Part shown: piece by piece, positions 50,603-64,000 of the stretch
Layout: each line of letters starts with the position of its first letter
How positions within the stretch are numbered: the first letter of the stretch is position 1
DNA from: Sulfolobus tengchongensis
GTDB taxonomy: Archaea; Thermoproteota; Thermoprotei_A; Sulfolobales; Sulfolobaceae
Length of the DNA stretch: 64,000 nucleotides
Direction of reading: 5' to 3'
Assembly (NCBI RefSeq): GCF_036967215.1
Contig: NZ_CP146016.1
Location: forward strand, 80,001 to 144,000
The notes under the pieces: model-generated
The model's database searches: none
What the model was told of the DNA's origin: nothing
What the model saw: only the letters and a program-made list of their open reading frames with translations
Made by a program: the position numbers and the translations under genes

Positions 50603-51700
50603 TTATTGATGATAATATCTGGAAATATAACCAAGATCAGTAACCTTACTTAATGCGAAATCTGATGCGTATTTGCCAATTGCGGGTCCATAACTCCATC
50701 CTAGTCTGCAAGCTCCAGTAGCTAACACTACATTGTTTTTCCTTCCTATTATTGGGAATCCATCTGGGGAACAAGGTCTAAAGCCAATATTAAGATCATA
50801 TACGTAGTATATATCCACAATCTTTTCAGCCCTTTTTAGAAACCCTTCAGCTCTTATAGAATCATTTGAGAAATCAGCGTCGAAACCACCCGTTATTTTT
50901 ATATGATCGCTTAAGGGAGATATTGCCAAACCATAATCAACGATAACAGAGGCTTGCTTTAATTTACTAACTCCCCTTACTCTATATCCATAGCCCTTAA
51001 ACGCAGTTATTGGTACTTTTAGATATCTAGACCATATTCCGGAAGCGACCACTATTACGTCATATTTTTCGTCGTTTATATATCCATCCTCTGATATTTT
51101 GTTAACCATCTTATTTACGATAGTAACGTTACTTTCTATTTCCCTTATAATTCTATTAATGAATTTTTCAGTAGAAATTCTACTTAACTCTGGAAAGAAT
51201 ATTCCACCAGCAAAGCCTTCAACTTCCATCACTTCAAATTTGGGATTAAAAGGGCTTTTTCGTTCCTCTTCTATTCCCTTCTCTAATTCTCTATGACTAT
51301 AATACAATTCTAAAAGGCCATCTTCATGATAATCAAAATCGTTTTTTTCTTCTGCTAATCTTTTATATTCCGATAGGGAGAATCTAGCCATTTCTCTTAG
51401 TGTATCCCAAGCGTCCTGAGGTGGATTCTTTTCCAAATTTTTAATAAGCTCGGTTAACCAGAGTTTATCGACTTCCTTTATGTCCGTGGCTCCATTTATT
51501 TTATACTTTAGCATCTTTTTAACCATATTTATGGTATTTATTCTATCAAATCTATATGGTTCTATTAATCCAGCAGCGTGAATGGAACCTGCACCAGGAA
51601 AACTTTTTTCGTAGATCACTAGATCTTTTATTCCTTCTCTAGTCAGATAATAAGCCGTGAATAAGCCTACTATGCCACCACCAACTATTCCAACTTTCAA
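50603..51700 (-). CDS. FAD-dependent oxidoreductase (DAO family)
   Basis: 365 residues. GIVGGGIVGLFTAYYLTREG binds FAD; GAGSIHAAGLIEPYRFD and VVASGIWSRYL follow, and the C-terminal GFRPCSPDGFPIIG and ATGACRLGWSYGPAIGK are typical of DadA/glycine oxidase-like enzymes. The substrate amino acid or amine is unknown. Last gene of a leftward run with glgA; the start overlaps the end of the HEAT-like gene by 4 nt. Confidence 0.8.
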   Translation of the reverse strand: MKVGIVGGGIVGLFTAYYLTREGIKDLVIYEKSFPGAGSIHAAGLIEPYRFDRINTINMVKKMLKYKINGATDIKEVDKLWLTELIKNLEKNPPQDAWDTLREMARFSLSEYKRLAEEKNDFDYHEDGLLELYYSHRELEKGIEEERKSPFNPKFEVMEVEGFAGGIFFPELSRISTEKFINRIIREIESNVTIVNKMVNKISEDGYINDEKYDVIVVASGIWSRYLKVPITAFKGYGYRVRGVSKLKQASVIVDYGLAISPLSDHIKITGGFDADFSNDSIRAEGFLKRAEKIVDIYYVYDLNIGFRPCSPDGFPIIGRKNNVVLATGACRLGWSYGPAIGKYASDFALSKVTDLGYISRYYHQ

Positions 51701-52383
51701 GTTAATTCTTTAACTAATTTCTCAGCAACTTTTTTAATTTTACTTTGATGTAATGTTAGTTCTTCTAGATACTTGACATTTGCCTTTAATTCTTCTAAAG
51801 TGATGAAGTTTTCCTTGAGCAATAAAATCGCAGTCCTCCAAGCTAATATCCTAACATTTGCCTTTCTGTTCTTTAGAAACTCAAAAAACCTATCTTTATC
51901 AGACGAATCGAAGATACCTTCATGAACTAGTGTTACAAATAATCTCCACGCTTTCTTTCTTATTGTAGGGTAAATGCTTCTTAATAATCTCCAATACGTA
52001 TATCTAATACTTCTAACGTAAGTTTTAGTAACAATTTCTAGCTGGATTAGTTTCAATACATTATTCCATGCAGACCATTTTATCTTATCCGAATAAGCAG
52101 TAAGGGCTCTCTCAATCCCTTCTACTTGTAAGATCTTATATATATGTAAATTCCTCCAAGCTTCATCTCTGACGCCTTGTAATCTATGCCATAACAATGA
52201 CCTTAAATATGCCTTGTACGGGATTAGCTCTTTAATGTTTCCATTATCTAACAATAGGTTTATTGATTTCCATCCAATATCCCTTTCTGAGCTATCCTTA
52301 CTTTTCAATAGGGTGAGTATTTCTTTTATGGATTTTAATAAATACTCAATATCTTTTTTATCTAAAGCTTCTTTTAGCTTCAT
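51697..52383 (-). CDS. HEAT-like repeat protein
   Basis: 228 residues made of six or seven similar helical units, each with a tryptophan: GWKSINLLLDNG, EAWRNLHIYK, SAWNNVLKLI, TYWRLLRSIY, KAWRLFVTLVHEG, LAWRTAILLLKEN. Alpha-alpha solenoids of this sort bind proteins or polymers. It sits between glgA and an FAD oxidoreductase in a leftward operon; a role in the glycogen granule is speculative. Confidence 0.65.
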   Translation of the reverse strand: MKLKEALDKKDIEYLLKSIKEILTLLKSKDSSERDIGWKSINLLLDNGNIKELIPYKAYLRSLLWHRLQGVRDEAWRNLHIYKILQVEGIERALTAYSDKIKWSAWNNVLKLIQLEIVTKTYVRSIRYTYWRLLRSIYPTIRKKAWRLFVTLVHEGIFDSSDKDRFFEFLKNRKANVRILAWRTAILLLKENFITLEELKANVKYLEELTLHQSKIKKVAEKLVKELT

Positions 52384-52392
52384 GTTAATTCC

Positions 52393-54079
<1,687 letters not shown>

Positions 54080-54093
<14 letters not shown>

Positions 54094-55423
54094 TTCCTAA
54101 CCACAGCCTTAAGTTCTTTAAATGAGCTTTAAACCTTTCATCTCTCATTACTACTTCCATGAATTCCTTTTCATTCCATGCTATTGAAGCTCTTTTATTT
54201 CCTAAAGTAAATATATATGGCTCATTTTTTATACTCAGTTTCTGAAGCTCTTCATGTATAAATGCTGTTATCGCATAGAACTCATTTATAAACGCGTCTA
54301 TAGGAGAGCCAAAAGCGTTAAAGTACGAATGAACTTCAGCAGGACCGCCAGAGCCTAGGAAGAGGTAGTAGTAATTGTCACTTGTTGTAAAATATCTCCA
54401 GACCTTTAAATACTCGTTTCCTAATTCTTTGGAAGGCATCTCACCCCTTCTTACCGCATCGTCATAGGCCCACTGCATTATATTACCCAACCAGCTCTTT
54501 TCGTCCTTTTCAATATCTGCCCATGACGTGGTATGATCTATATCAATCTCATGATATACGTCATTGTAAACATCTTTTGGCGTTACCATTTCAACTTCTC
54601 TTTTACTTAATTCTATTGGTAGCCATCTAAGAAACTCAAGAATACCAGTATGTTCTTTATGATGCTCTCCAAACGTTTCGTAGTCTATGAAAATTAACCC
54701 TACGTTTCCCTCACTTGCGCTTATCCAATCTGCATATTTAGAAGCTGTTAATGGATATTGATCCCATTGCGGATTAGAAAATCTAAATGCAATATCATCA
54801 CTTAGTCTGTAATTTCTAAAAAGTATTCTAATTTCATGCTGTTTTAGCTTATAAACGTAATTTGGGCTTCTGCCCTTTAGATTTCTTTCAGTACCTTCAC
54901 TTAATATCATTTTAAATCCCATTTTTTCAGCTTCTTCAACAATCTCCTTGTTGGTTATTAGTTCAGTATTTTCAAATGTAGTAGGATTCTGATCAAAGTA
55001 CGTCCTTATCGCTTCTTTATGCATTTTAACTTGCTCTTTCCATTCACTCTTGTCTTCCCATAATCCAGTTACTGAGTGATAGTATGTTTGGGCTAGAAAT
55101 TCTACCTTATGAGTGTATGATAATTGCTGAAAAAGTTCTATAACTTCTTTTCCCCATCTTTCTGCTTGTTCAAGGAAAGTCCCTGAGATAGAAAAAAAGT
55201 ACTTTATTTCTCTTCCCTCCTCTTCCGCTCTTTCAATAGAGTTAAGTATTATGCTAGTTGCTGGAATATAGCAATTCTTTTTTATTCGCTCAAATATTTC
55301 CCTATTTCTTTCAGTATCGAAAAATCTATCTTCAAGATTTTGCCTAAATCTAGGATTCCAAAAGAAGTCCTTTCGGATTCTAAACGGTTGATGAACTTCA
55401 AATCCTAATATTATCCTTTTCAT
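54080..55423 (-). CDS. GH57 family glucanase (alpha-amylase or branching type)
   Basis: 447 residues. GFEVHQPFRIRKDFFW (HQP motif 1), MILSEGTERNLKGRS (motif 3 with the nucleophile region) and FIDYETFGEHHKEHTGIL (motif 4 acid) identify glycoside hydrolase family 57. Size favours alpha-amylase over branching enzyme. Its promoter faces the nucleotidyltransferase promoter within 37 bp. First gene of the leftward GH57-glgA-HEAT-FADox operon. Confidence 0.85.
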
Positions 55424-55426
55424 ATC

Positions 55427-55455
55427 CTTTTATAAGTAATGCATTCATAAATATT
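55427..55455. promoter_or_regulatory. Face-to-face divergent promoters of the glycogen cluster
   Basis: Rightward CTTTTATAAG (55427-55436) lies about 29 nt before the nucleotidyltransferase ATG. Leftward AATATTTATG (complement of 55446-55455) lies about 27 nt before the GH57 ATG. The start codons are 37 bp apart, so each TATA box sits inside the other's spacer. Confidence 0.55.
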
Positions 55456-55460
55456 AATTG

Positions 55461-56726
55461 ATGGCAAATTGGGATTTATCAGATATAAAGGTTATAATAC
55501 CAATAGGCGGTGAAGCGACTAGATTACGTCCGTTGACTATAGAAACCTCTAAGGCTGCAGTGAGATTGCTCAACAGGCCACTTATAGAATATACAATATT
55601 AGAATTAGCCAAGCAAGGTATTAAGGAGTTCATCTTTGGTGTAAGGGGGTATGTAAACTATAGATCACTGTTCGACCTATTTAAGGAGGGTATAGGATTT
55701 TCAGCTAGATATAAAATAAAGCCTAGGGTTCATTTTAAGTATCAACCCAGAGTTGATAGTATCGGTAATGCAGATTCCGTGAGGATAAACGTAGAGTATT
55801 ATGATATTAACGAACCTATTATAGTGGTTCAAGGGGACAATATCTTTAAGTTAGATGTAAATAAGGCATTGGAGTTTCATGAGTCTAAAGGCGCATTGAT
55901 GACTATAGTGTTGAAAGAATATGAAGGAGATTTAAGCGAATTCGGTGTAGCTGACGTAACTGAGAGTTATGCTATAAAGAAATTTGTCGAAAAACCTAAA
56001 AGGAAAGAAGAGGCTCCCTCTAATCTGATAAATACTGGAATTTACATATTGTCACCAGAAATAAGAAAGATATTGAGAAGTAATGATATAATGGAAATGT
56101 ATAAAATGGGTAAAATGGATTTTGGGAAAGACTTTATTCCATATTTAATAAATAAAGGCTATCCAGTTTACGGATATCCTATGAAGGAAATATGGTTCGA
56201 TATAGGCACGCCAGAGAGATACCTAGATGCGATGATTACACTATTACGTACGTTGCCAGATTCAGAGATTGGAGGTAAAAGAATAGATCCAAATAGACGT
56301 ATATTTGTACAAGGCGCAAGTCCAGACTCCAGAAAAAGGAGACGAGAGATTCAGAGGAAATTTAAACAAGGCCTTATTAAAATGGAGGGTGACATACTTA
56401 TAGGTAGACATTGCCAGATAGGTAACGATACTTATATAGAAGAATCTAATATAGATAACTTTACCATATTGGGGAAGGGTGTGAAAATAATAAGAAGCGC
56501 AATCATGGATAGGGGCTATATTGGTGATTATGCATATATTGAAAATTCCATCATAGCTAGACATGTAGAAATAAGGTCTAGCCTAGATAGACCAGTTAGG
56601 ATAATAAATAGTGTAATAGCAGATGATGTAGTAATAGGTGAAGGTAGTGAGATTATAAATTCACGAATCTACCCGCATAAAATTATAAATTCTGGTAGTA
56701 AGATCCATGATACAATATTAACATAA
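55461..56726 (+). CDS. Sugar-phosphate nucleotidyltransferase (glucose-1-phosphate type)
   Basis: 421 residues. The nucleotidyltransferase fold begins with IPIGGEATRLRPLTIETSK and includes VVQGDNIFKLDV and VEKPKRKEEAPSN. The C-terminal part is a left-handed beta-helix (IGRHCQIGNDTYIEESNIDN, YAYIENSIIARHVEIR). It likely makes ADP- or UDP-glucose for glgA, which is adjacent and divergent. A TTG three nt upstream of the ATG is the alternative start; the TATA box fits the ATG. Confidence 0.85.
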   Translation: MANWDLSDIKVIIPIGGEATRLRPLTIETSKAAVRLLNRPLIEYTILELAKQGIKEFIFGVRGYVNYRSLFDLFKEGIGFSARYKIKPRVHFKYQPRVDSIGNADSVRINVEYYDINEPIIVVQGDNIFKLDVNKALEFHESKGALMTIVLKEYEGDLSEFGVADVTESYAIKKFVEKPKRKEEAPSNLINTGIYILSPEIRKILRSNDIMEMYKMGKMDFGKDFIPYLINKGYPVYGYPMKEIWFDIGTPERYLDAMITLLRTLPDSEIGGKRIDPNRRIFVQGASPDSRKRRREIQRKFKQGLIKMEGDILIGRHCQIGNDTYIEESNIDNFTILGKGVKIIRSAIMDRGYIGDYAYIENSIIARHVEIRSSLDRPVRIINSVIADDVVIGEGSEIINSRIYPHKIINSGSKIHDTILT

Positions 56727-56752
56727 AATATTAGCATAAAAAGGCATTTACC

Positions 56753-58615
<1,863 letters not shown>

Positions 58616-58628
58616 ATATAACCCTTGG

Positions 58629-60476
58629 ATGTTTACCTTAGACCAATGTGAGGAGAACGAGTGGGTTCTGCCAACTAGAACAGGTGGTTATGCATCATCA
58701 ACAATATGTGGAATTAACGCTAGAACATACCACGGTTATTTGGTAGTACCCTTAAATCCTCCTCATCATAGGTTTTTAGTTCTCTCGAAAATTGAGGATT
58801 TCCTATTAATTAATGGAGACGAATACCCAATGTCCACAAATCATTATCCTAACGTTTACTATCCAGACGGTTACAAATATTTGACTAATGTCAATAAAAA
58901 TAGTAATAATAAAGTAGTTTGGCACTACGACTTTGGTTATTCACAAGTAGATAAAACTCTCATAGTTCATAAGGGCTATAACGCAATAACAGTGACCTAT
59001 AATGCTACGAAGGGTAAGTTTAAGATATGTCCCTTCATTACTTTTAGAAGTCATCACATAGCTAAAAAGGCCCAAAATGAATTTTTCACTTATGAACTTT
59101 TATCTCCAAACATTGTTCGTATATTCTATGATGGTAAAAGAATTTTAAATATGGAATTCTTTGAGAATTTTAAATTGATTGAAACTAATTATTGGTATTA
59201 TAATTTTATCTACAAATTAGATCAAGAGTTAGGTAATAACTATATAGAAGATTTATATAATCCATTTTGTGTGATATCCTCTTCAAACAGATTTTCTGTT
59301 ATTGCGTATTATGATGAAAGGCCTAAAGAAATTAAAGGCGAAGAAAACGAACATTTCGACATTTTGAGAATGTTATCAGTTGCTGGAAAGGACTTCGTAG
59401 TTAAAGGTAAGAATGGCTGGGCAATTATCGCCGGTTATCATTGGTTTGATGAATGGGGGAGGGACACTTTTGTATCTTTAGAAGGGCTATTATTAATAGA
59501 CAAACAATATGATATCGCAAAAGACATAATCTTAAGGTATCTTAGCCTTGAAGATAAAGGAATGCTACCTAACAACTTCATCAGCTATAACGGCGAGCCA
59601 GTTTATAGGGGTGTTGATGTTTCGCTTTGGGCTATAAACGCTATTTACAAAACTTACCTTTACACTGGCGATAAGGAATTCATAAGAAAAGTGTTCAACA
59701 CAGTGTTAGATATCGTTGACTGGTATTCTAAAGGAAATGGGATAGTCTATAATATCGACAATCTCATCTTTCATAAAGGCGCTCCTAGGACATGGATGGA
59801 CGCATCTTATGATAGTAGGATTGTAACTCCCAGGGAAGGAAGTGCAGTTGAGATAAATGCTTTGTGGTATAACGCATTGAAAATTACGGAATTTTTAGCG
59901 AAGGAATTGGGTGATAATGGTGAAGGATTTGCAGAAAAAGCGGAAAAGGTTAAGAAATCATTTATAGAGAGATTTATTTCACGAAATGGTCTTTACGATT
60001 ATATAGATTGGGATATGAGACCTGATGATAGTATAAGGCCAAACCAAATCCTTGCAATCTCTCTCCCCTTTCCAATAATTGATAATAAGCACTTAGCGTT
60101 AAATGTACTCTCAACAGTGGAAAATAAGCTTCTCAGACAATACGGTTTGAGCACTTTAAGCAGAGATAACCCGAGTTACAAGCCAGTATACAAGGGAGAC
60201 AGAAAAAGTAGAGATGAAGCTTATCACAATGGCCCCATATGGCCTTGGTTATTAGGAGCGTATATTGATGCTAAGTTGCGATTAGAAAGTAACGTAATAG
60301 AACTTAAACTTCTCCTAGAGTATTTTAACCCACTACTCTCACACGCGACTAAAAATCAAGGATATATTCCAGAAATATTTGACGATATTCCTCCATACAA
60401 GCCAAGAGGATGTATAGCTCAAGCTTGGAGTAATGCAGAAGTATATAGAGCGATCGTAAACTTATCTAAACTTTAA
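58629..60476 (+). CDS. Archaeal glycogen debranching enzyme (amylo-alpha-1,6-glucosidase)
   Basis: 615 residues. The N-terminal GDE domain ([20 protein letters not shown]) precedes the amylo-alpha-1,6-glucosidase barrel: [67 protein letters not shown]. It hydrolyses alpha-1,6 branch points. Lies 13 nt after the glucoamylase, so both act on the same polymer and are probably cotranscribed. Confidence 0.9.
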   Translation: MFTLDQCEENEWVLPTRTGGYASSTICGINARTYHGYLVVPLNPPHHRFLVLSKIEDFLLINGDEYPMSTNHYPNVYYPDGYKYLTNVNKNSNNKVVWHYDFGYSQVDKTLIVHKGYNAITVTYNATKGKFKICPFITFRSHHIAKKAQNEFFTYELLSPNIVRIFYDGKRILNMEFFENFKLIETNYWYYNFIYKLDQELGNNYIEDLYNPFCVISSSNRFSVIAYYDERPKEIKGEENEHFDILRMLSVAGKDFVVKGKNGWAIIAGYHWFDEWGRDTFVSLEGLLLIDKQYDIAKDIILRYLSLEDKGMLPNNFISYNGEPVYRGVDVSLWAINAIYKTYLYTGDKEFIRKVFNTVLDIVDWYSKGNGIVYNIDNLIFHKGAPRTWMDASYDSRIVTPREGSAVEINALWYNALKITEFLAKELGDNGEGFAEKAEKVKKSFIERFISRNGLYDYIDWDMRPDDSIRPNQILAISLPFPIIDNKHLALNVLSTVENKLLRQYGLSTLSRDNPSYKPVYKGDRKSRDEAYHNGPIWPWLLGAYIDAKLRLESNVIELKLLLEYFNPLLSHATKNQGYIPEIFDDIPPYKPRGCIAQAWSNAEVYRAIVNLSKL

Positions 60477-60477
60477 T

Positions 60478-60491
60478 GGATAAGTTTTTTA
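60478..60491 (+). promoter_or_regulatory. Element upstream of MFS gene matching the PadR promoter
   Basis: GGATAAGTTTTTTA differs by one base from GGATAATTTTTTTA in front of the padR gene. It lies in the promoter position, 19 nt before the ATG, and is a candidate binding site for the PadR protein encoded next to it. Confidence 0.45.
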
Positions 60492-60509
60492 GGGATAAGC
60501 AAATAATCT

Positions 60510-61697
60510 ATGCTTATGAAATCTAGGATATTAACCTTAACTTCAATATCTCATTTCATTAACGACGGAAATAGTTGGTTCTTTCCCATCACCTTCACTT
60601 TCCTAATAACTTACCTAGGCCTAACTAAGCTAATAATTGGTATATTATCAGGAGTATTCTTCTTCGGCGTATCAGCCTTAACCTCACCACTAGTGTCAAG
60701 GGTAGCTGATAAGACCAACAATTACTCTGGAATAATGGGAATAGGAATATTGCTATGGGGAATTAGCTTAATACTATTTGGTTTTTCACTTCAACTTCGC
60801 TTATTGCCGCTAATATTCCTAGCAGTTGGGCTTGCGGGATTTGCTTCAACATTTTATCATCCATTAGGTGCGGCTATGCTTTCAATAACCTATAAGGGAA
60901 GCGCAGGATTTGCACTAGGAATAAACGGATCTATGGGTAGCCTTGGAAGAGCAATATATCCAACACTAACTTTAGGGTTATTTGCTCTACTCCATAGAAA
61001 TATGGTTATAGATTCCATAATATTAGGAATAGTATCAATAGTTGCAGCAATTCCATCATTGATATTTAAAATTACAATATCAAAGGAAGATCCTAAGCCT
61101 ATACAGCAACAATCTGCCAGTAGAAGCACACTATCTGTAATAATAATTCTTACAATAACTGCATTTTTAAGAAGTGTATTTGGCCAAGGTATATCACAAT
61201 TCTTACCTACGCTATTAGTTGAAAATTATGGCTATTCTTATAACGTTAATTTAGGTGAGATAATAAGTATAGCATTAGCGGCAGCTATAGTAGGGCAACC
61301 ACTATTGGGTTTACTATCGGATAGAATTGGAAGAAGATTAATTTACGGAATCTCCACATTAGGGGCTGGTTTAGCTATGTTGAGCTTTTTAATAATACCT
61401 AATGTAAGCTTATTGGCACTCTTCGGCTTCTTCAACTTCAGCGCATTTCCTTTAATGTTATCAATAGTTGGGGATTTTGTACCTAGAAATTCCTCTGGAT
61501 TCGCCAACTCTCTAGTCTGGGGGCTGGGGGTTACAGGAGGTGGTGCCGTAGGCCCAATAATTGTAGGTGCTATATCACAAGTTACGAATCTAGTTTTTGC
61601 CAGTGAAATTGTTACAATAATGGCATTTATTGCTGCTGGTTTAGTGTTGCTAATTCCTAAACCACCAAAGAGAAGTAAAGTTCCATTATTTGGATAA
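60510..61697 (+). CDS. Major facilitator superfamily transporter
   Basis: 395 residues with 12 hydrophobic helices. ISHFINDGNSWFFPITFTFL opens it, the loop-2 type motif SRVADKTNNYSG and the repeat LGLLSDRIGRRLIYG mark the two halves. No substrate can be read; it may export a drug-like or organic compound, as PadR-regulated transporters often do. Its stop codon forms part of the padR operator palindrome. Confidence 0.88.
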   Translation: MLMKSRILTLTSISHFINDGNSWFFPITFTFLITYLGLTKLIIGILSGVFFFGVSALTSPLVSRVADKTNNYSGIMGIGILLWGISLILFGFSLQLRLLPLIFLAVGLAGFASTFYHPLGAAMLSITYKGSAGFALGINGSMGSLGRAIYPTLTLGLFALLHRNMVIDSIILGIVSIVAAIPSLIFKITISKEDPKPIQQQSASRSTLSVIIILTITAFLRSVFGQGISQFLPTLLVENYGYSYNVNLGEIISIALAAAIVGQPLLGLLSDRIGRRLIYGISTLGAGLAMLSFLIIPNVSLLALFGFFNFSAFPLMLSIVGDFVPRNSSGFANSLVWGLGVTGGGAVGPIIVGAISQVTNLVFASEIVTIMAFIAAGLVLLIPKPPKRSKVPLFG

Positions 61698-61708
61698 TTT
61701 TTTTATCC
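61692..61708 (+). promoter_or_regulatory. Palindromic operator candidate in padR promoter
   Basis: GGATAA-TTTTT-TTATCC is a perfect 6-bp inverted repeat around a T-run. It includes the MFS stop codon and spans the expected TATA position, about 21-37 nt before the padR ATG. It could act as autoregulatory operator or as terminator of the MFS gene. Confidence 0.5.
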
Positions 61709-61728
61709 ATAAATTACATACATATATA

Positions 61729-62085
61729 ATGGCTAGAAGAACAGAAAAAATACTTGGTGGTGTAATAACCCTTATCATTCTTAAATCCCTAATAGAGGAA
61801 CCAAGACATGGTTATGAGTTAGAAAAGATAGTTCTTGAGAAACTGGATTATAGATTACCTGAGGGTTCAATATACGTCATACTCAAGAATATGACAAAAA
61901 GGGGATTAATTGCTTCTCAAAAAGCTAAAAATAGTAAAGGACAAGAAATAAAGAAATATCATATAACTGAAAAAGGTAAAGATTTTCTCATGTCTCATGA
62001 GAAACCTCTAATAGCAGTAAGAAAAGTTATAGATGAATTAATAGAATTTATCATTGAAGAAAAACAGAGAGCAAACCCTCAATGA
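61729..62085 (+). CDS. PadR-family transcriptional regulator
   Basis: 118 residues. The PadR winged helix is LIEEPRHGYELEKIVLEKLD, RLPEGSIYVILKNMTKRGLI, then the wing and a C-terminal dimerisation helix. The ATG chosen lies after ACATATATA; in-frame codons upstream lie within the MFS end and were rejected. PadR proteins usually repress a neighbouring transporter and themselves; here the shared motif supports that. Confidence 0.88.
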   Translation: MARRTEKILGGVITLIILKSLIEEPRHGYELEKIVLEKLDYRLPEGSIYVILKNMTKRGLIASQKAKNSKGQEIKKYHITEKGKDFLMSHEKPLIAVRKVIDELIEFIIEEKQRANPQ

Positions 62086-62434
62086 ACTTATCCATTTTCT
62101 CTAAGATCTCCTTCTTATTATCAGATATATTGTACTCTCTACCTATTTCGCTGGGTCTCTTATACCCTATCCTTGTAATACCATTCTCGAACCATACTAG
62201 AAACCTTAACGGTAACTCATATGCGATGCTTCTATTTTCAAACATTAAAAGTGTACCAACTTTAGGATTTCCAAAATAAATCACCTTTGTTGGATCCAAA
62301 TTAAGTCCTACCTTTTTAGCATTCTCAGAATGATCAATAATAGCGAAAATTTCAGCTCCACTATTCTTTATCGCATTTATAAGTCTTTCCACACACTCAT
62401 CGAAGCTTAATCGGCACTCTCTGATCACAAGCAT
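62051..62434 (-). CDS. DUF302 family protein
   Basis: 127 residues. LSFDECVERLINAIKNSGAE, IFAIIDHSENAKKVGLNL and VIYFGNPKVGTLLM are the DUF302 core, a small alpha/beta fold of unknown function that may bind a small molecule. The start chosen is the ATG about 25 nt after TTTTATTTA; an upstream TTG overlapping nadC is less likely. Its 3' end overlaps padR by 35 nt, on the opposite strand. Confidence 0.8.
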   Translation of the reverse strand: MLVIRECRLSFDECVERLINAIKNSGAEIFAIIDHSENAKKVGLNLDPTKVIYFGNPKVGTLLMFENRSIAYELPLRFLVWFENGITRIGYKRPSEIGREYNISDNKKEILEKMDKFIEGLLSVFLQ

Positions 62435-62468
62435 TGTAACACTACCCTTTAAGATCGTAAATAAAACT

Positions 62469-63302
62469 TTACCCAAATTTCTCCACGTCTAATGAGAAGT
62501 CTAACGACCTAGAGCTATGTGTAATATACCCGCTAGATATCACATCTACACCAGTTTTAGCGTACTCTTTAACGTTGTCAGGAGTTATCCCTCCCGATGC
62601 TTCTAAGATAATCTTTCCTTTAAGCTCATTTACAATAGGAATGATCTCATGAGGTCTCATATTATCTAGTAGTATGGCGTCAGCTCCGGCTTGATATGCC
62701 CTTATTGCGTCTTCATATGATGATACCTCAACTTCAACGACTTTAGTAAAAGAGACCTCGTTCTTTATCTTTTTTACTAAACCCTCTAAATCTCCGTATA
62801 GTGATATGTGATTATCCTTTATCAAGACCGCATCGTATAAATTATATCTATGAGGATCACCTCCACCTAATTCTATAGCGTATTTCTCGAAAATTCTAAA
62901 TCCAGGTGTGGTTTTTCTAGTACCGGCTATCCTTACATGGGGATCTACCTCTTTAGCTTTCTTAACCATTAGATTAGTAATGGTTGCAATTCCAGAAAGT
63001 CTACCAATAAAATTCAGAACAAACCTTTCCACACTTAATACATTACTAGCATCGCCATCAAAGACTAGGATCACGTCATTTCTCTTAACTTCACTACCAT
63101 CCTTAATGCTAGCAATTATATTAAAATTCAGATATTTTAGAAAAGGCAAAATAAATCTATTACCTGCTAATATTCCTTGATCTTTACATTTGACGTATCC
63201 TCTAGCTCGCATTCCCTCTAAGTATTTTGAAGTTATATCTTCCGGGATTAAATCTTCTTCAAGATAGTCAATCATCCTTTTAACGTAAACCCAATCAATC
63301 AA
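62469..63302 (-). CDS. nadC: Nicotinate-nucleotide pyrophosphorylase (quinolinate phosphoribosyltransferase)
   Basis: Converts quinolinate and PRPP to nicotinate mononucleotide in NAD synthesis. [54 protein letters not shown] and [11 protein letters not shown] are the signature residues. 277 residues. It follows nadB on the same strand with 1 nt between, so the two make an operon. Confidence 0.94.
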   Translation of the reverse strand: MIDWVYVKRMIDYLEEDLIPEDITSKYLEGMRARGYVKCKDQGILAGNRFILPFLKYLNFNIIASIKDGSEVKRNDVILVFDGDASNVLSVERFVLNFIGRLSGIATITNLMVKKAKEVDPHVRIAGTRKTTPGFRIFEKYAIELGGGDPHRYNLYDAVLIKDNHISLYGDLEGLVKKIKNEVSFTKVVEVEVSSYEDAIRAYQAGADAILLDNMRPHEIIPIVNELKGKIILEASGGITPDNVKEYAKTGVDVISSGYITHSSRSLDFSLDVEKFG

Positions 63303-63303
63303 C

Positions 63304-64000
63304 TTAGCTCACCATCCTAAAGTATATTCTCTTGCCATCTTTCCACGTTTTAAGAGGGAAGTCATCTCTATAATGTACACCTCTACTCTCAGTTCTCAAA
63401 AACGCTGATTTAGAGGCTAATAATGATATTAGGGACGCAAAGGATTCTGGAGTATTTGAAATTGTATCAGCATTTTCATAAATACTAATTAACTTTGATA
63501 AGCCCTCAGCATTTCTAATAATTCCCAGATAATTCCAATTATTTTCTCTAATCTCCTCTATGGTTAATCTAACCCCACTTTTTACTCTTATTCTCTCAAT
63601 CTTCATGAAATCGTCTACTTCTAACCCTTCCCATCTATCAATATATTGAGGTATATTAATGCCGTAAACTAAATTTTGAGCTAAGGAATTGCTAGCCAAT
63701 CTATTTGCACCATGCAAACCAGTATCTGAAACCTCACCTATTGCGTAAAGCCCTTTAATATTACTTTCTCCCCTCAAATTTACCCTAATTCCACCTATTG
63801 TAAAATGAGCTCCTGGAAAAACCTGAATCTTCTTCCCGTATTTTTCTACATATCTGCTTAAAATTGGGAATTTTTTCTCAAAACTCCCAATTTGTGAAAG
63901 GTCCATGTAAACCTTATGCCCTTTCTGATACTGATCATAAATTGCTCTACTTAAGATATCTCTGGAGGCAAGTTCACCTCTAGCATCATACTGAAAGGCA
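63304..64000 (-). CDS. nadB: L-aspartate oxidase, 3' part only (runs off the window)
   Basis: Oxidises aspartate to iminoaspartate, first step of de novo NAD synthesis. The visible part carries [15 protein letters not shown], then [36 protein letters not shown] and [10 protein letters not shown] (FAD- and substrate-binding region), and a shortened C-terminal helical domain. The reading frame stays open to the window edge; the N-terminal FAD domain lies beyond 64000, so the gene is incomplete here but not broken. Confidence 0.92.
   Translation of the reverse strand, partial: AFQYDARGELASRDILSRAIYDQYQKGHKVYMDLSQIGSFEKKFPILSRYVEKYGKKIQVFPGAHFTIGGIRVNLRGESNIKGLYAIGEVSDTGLHGANRLASNSLAQNLVYGINIPQYIDRWEGLEVDDFMKIERIRVKSGVRLTIEEIRENNWNYLGIIRNAEGLSKLISIYENADTISNTPESFASLISLLASKSAFLRTESRGVHYRDDFPLKTWKDGKRIYFRMVS

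Overview
The window is a gene-dense, AT-rich stretch of a crenarchaeal chromosome, almost certainly from the Sulfolobales and most like Sulfolobus/Saccharolobus of the solfataricus-islandicus group. The diagnostic genes are Cren7, two Alba paralogues flanking a reverse gyrase, TFB2, TFE-beta, Gar1, the Nop5-fibrillarin pair, RtcB, DNA topoisomerase VI, deoxyhypusine synthase with eIF5A, GatD/GatE and an intron-bearing tRNA-Leu. It is core genome. I see no intact transposase, integrase or CRISPR array, and only one degraded insertion site.

Layout. 0.1-7.6 kb: class II ribonucleotide reductase, a small HTH protein, a DUF432 protein, GatE, GatD and ribosomal protein S30e. 7.7-17.5 kb: information processing (Nop5, fibrillarin, DUF61, an HTH regulator, Trm1, TFE-beta, TFB2, Gar1, a coiled-coil/DUF373 pair, a BadF-type sugar kinase, TBP). 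17.6-25.9 kb: phosphoesterase, diphthine synthase, a DUF357-nucleotidyltransferase, then a leftward gatC-gatA-taw1-ribK operon and an XPB-like helicase. 25.4-33.7 kb: small unknown genes, alba1, reverse gyrase, alba2, an Lhr-type helicase. 33.8-42.4 kb: RtcB, deoxyhypusine synthase, topoisomerase VI B/A, eIF5A, SRP54, a divergent Pus10. 42.4-50.3 kb: two dehydrogenases, Cren7, UMP kinase, homocitrate synthase, tRNA-Leu, RpiA, a wrecked DUF202 gene carrying a structured insertion, pyruvate kinase. 50.6-60.5 kb: an alpha-glucan (glycogen) divergon. 60.5 kb to the end: an MFS transporter with a PadR regulator, DUF302, NadC and the 3' part of NadB.

How the genes work together. Three of the Sulfolobus basal transcription factors (TFE-beta, TFB2, TBP) lie within about 5 kb. 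The C/D sRNP proteins Nop5 and fibrillarin are here, and I also find at least three good candidate C/D box guide sRNAs (one at 30.8 kb, two back-to-back at 39.2-39.5 kb). They share near-identical box spacing and a TATA-like element 25-26 nt upstream of box C. The glycogen cluster pairs synthesis (GT5 synthase, sugar-phosphate nucleotidyltransferase) with breakdown (GH57, GH15 glucoamylase, debranching enzyme) around one 37-bp divergent promoter. Both routes to amide aminoacyl-tRNA are represented (GatDE, and GatCA without GatB).

The best items for a second look are: the candidate guide sRNAs; TBP, which lacks any canonical start codon and appears to begin at AUC after a GGTGA motif; ribK, whose winged-helix reads upstream with no start; the 263-bp G-rich folded insertion in the DUF202 pseudogene; a shared PadR/MFS operator-like element; and a Pus10 that lacks the catalytic aspartate. 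Most transcription starts look leaderless, with the TATA box about 24-28 nt before the start codon.
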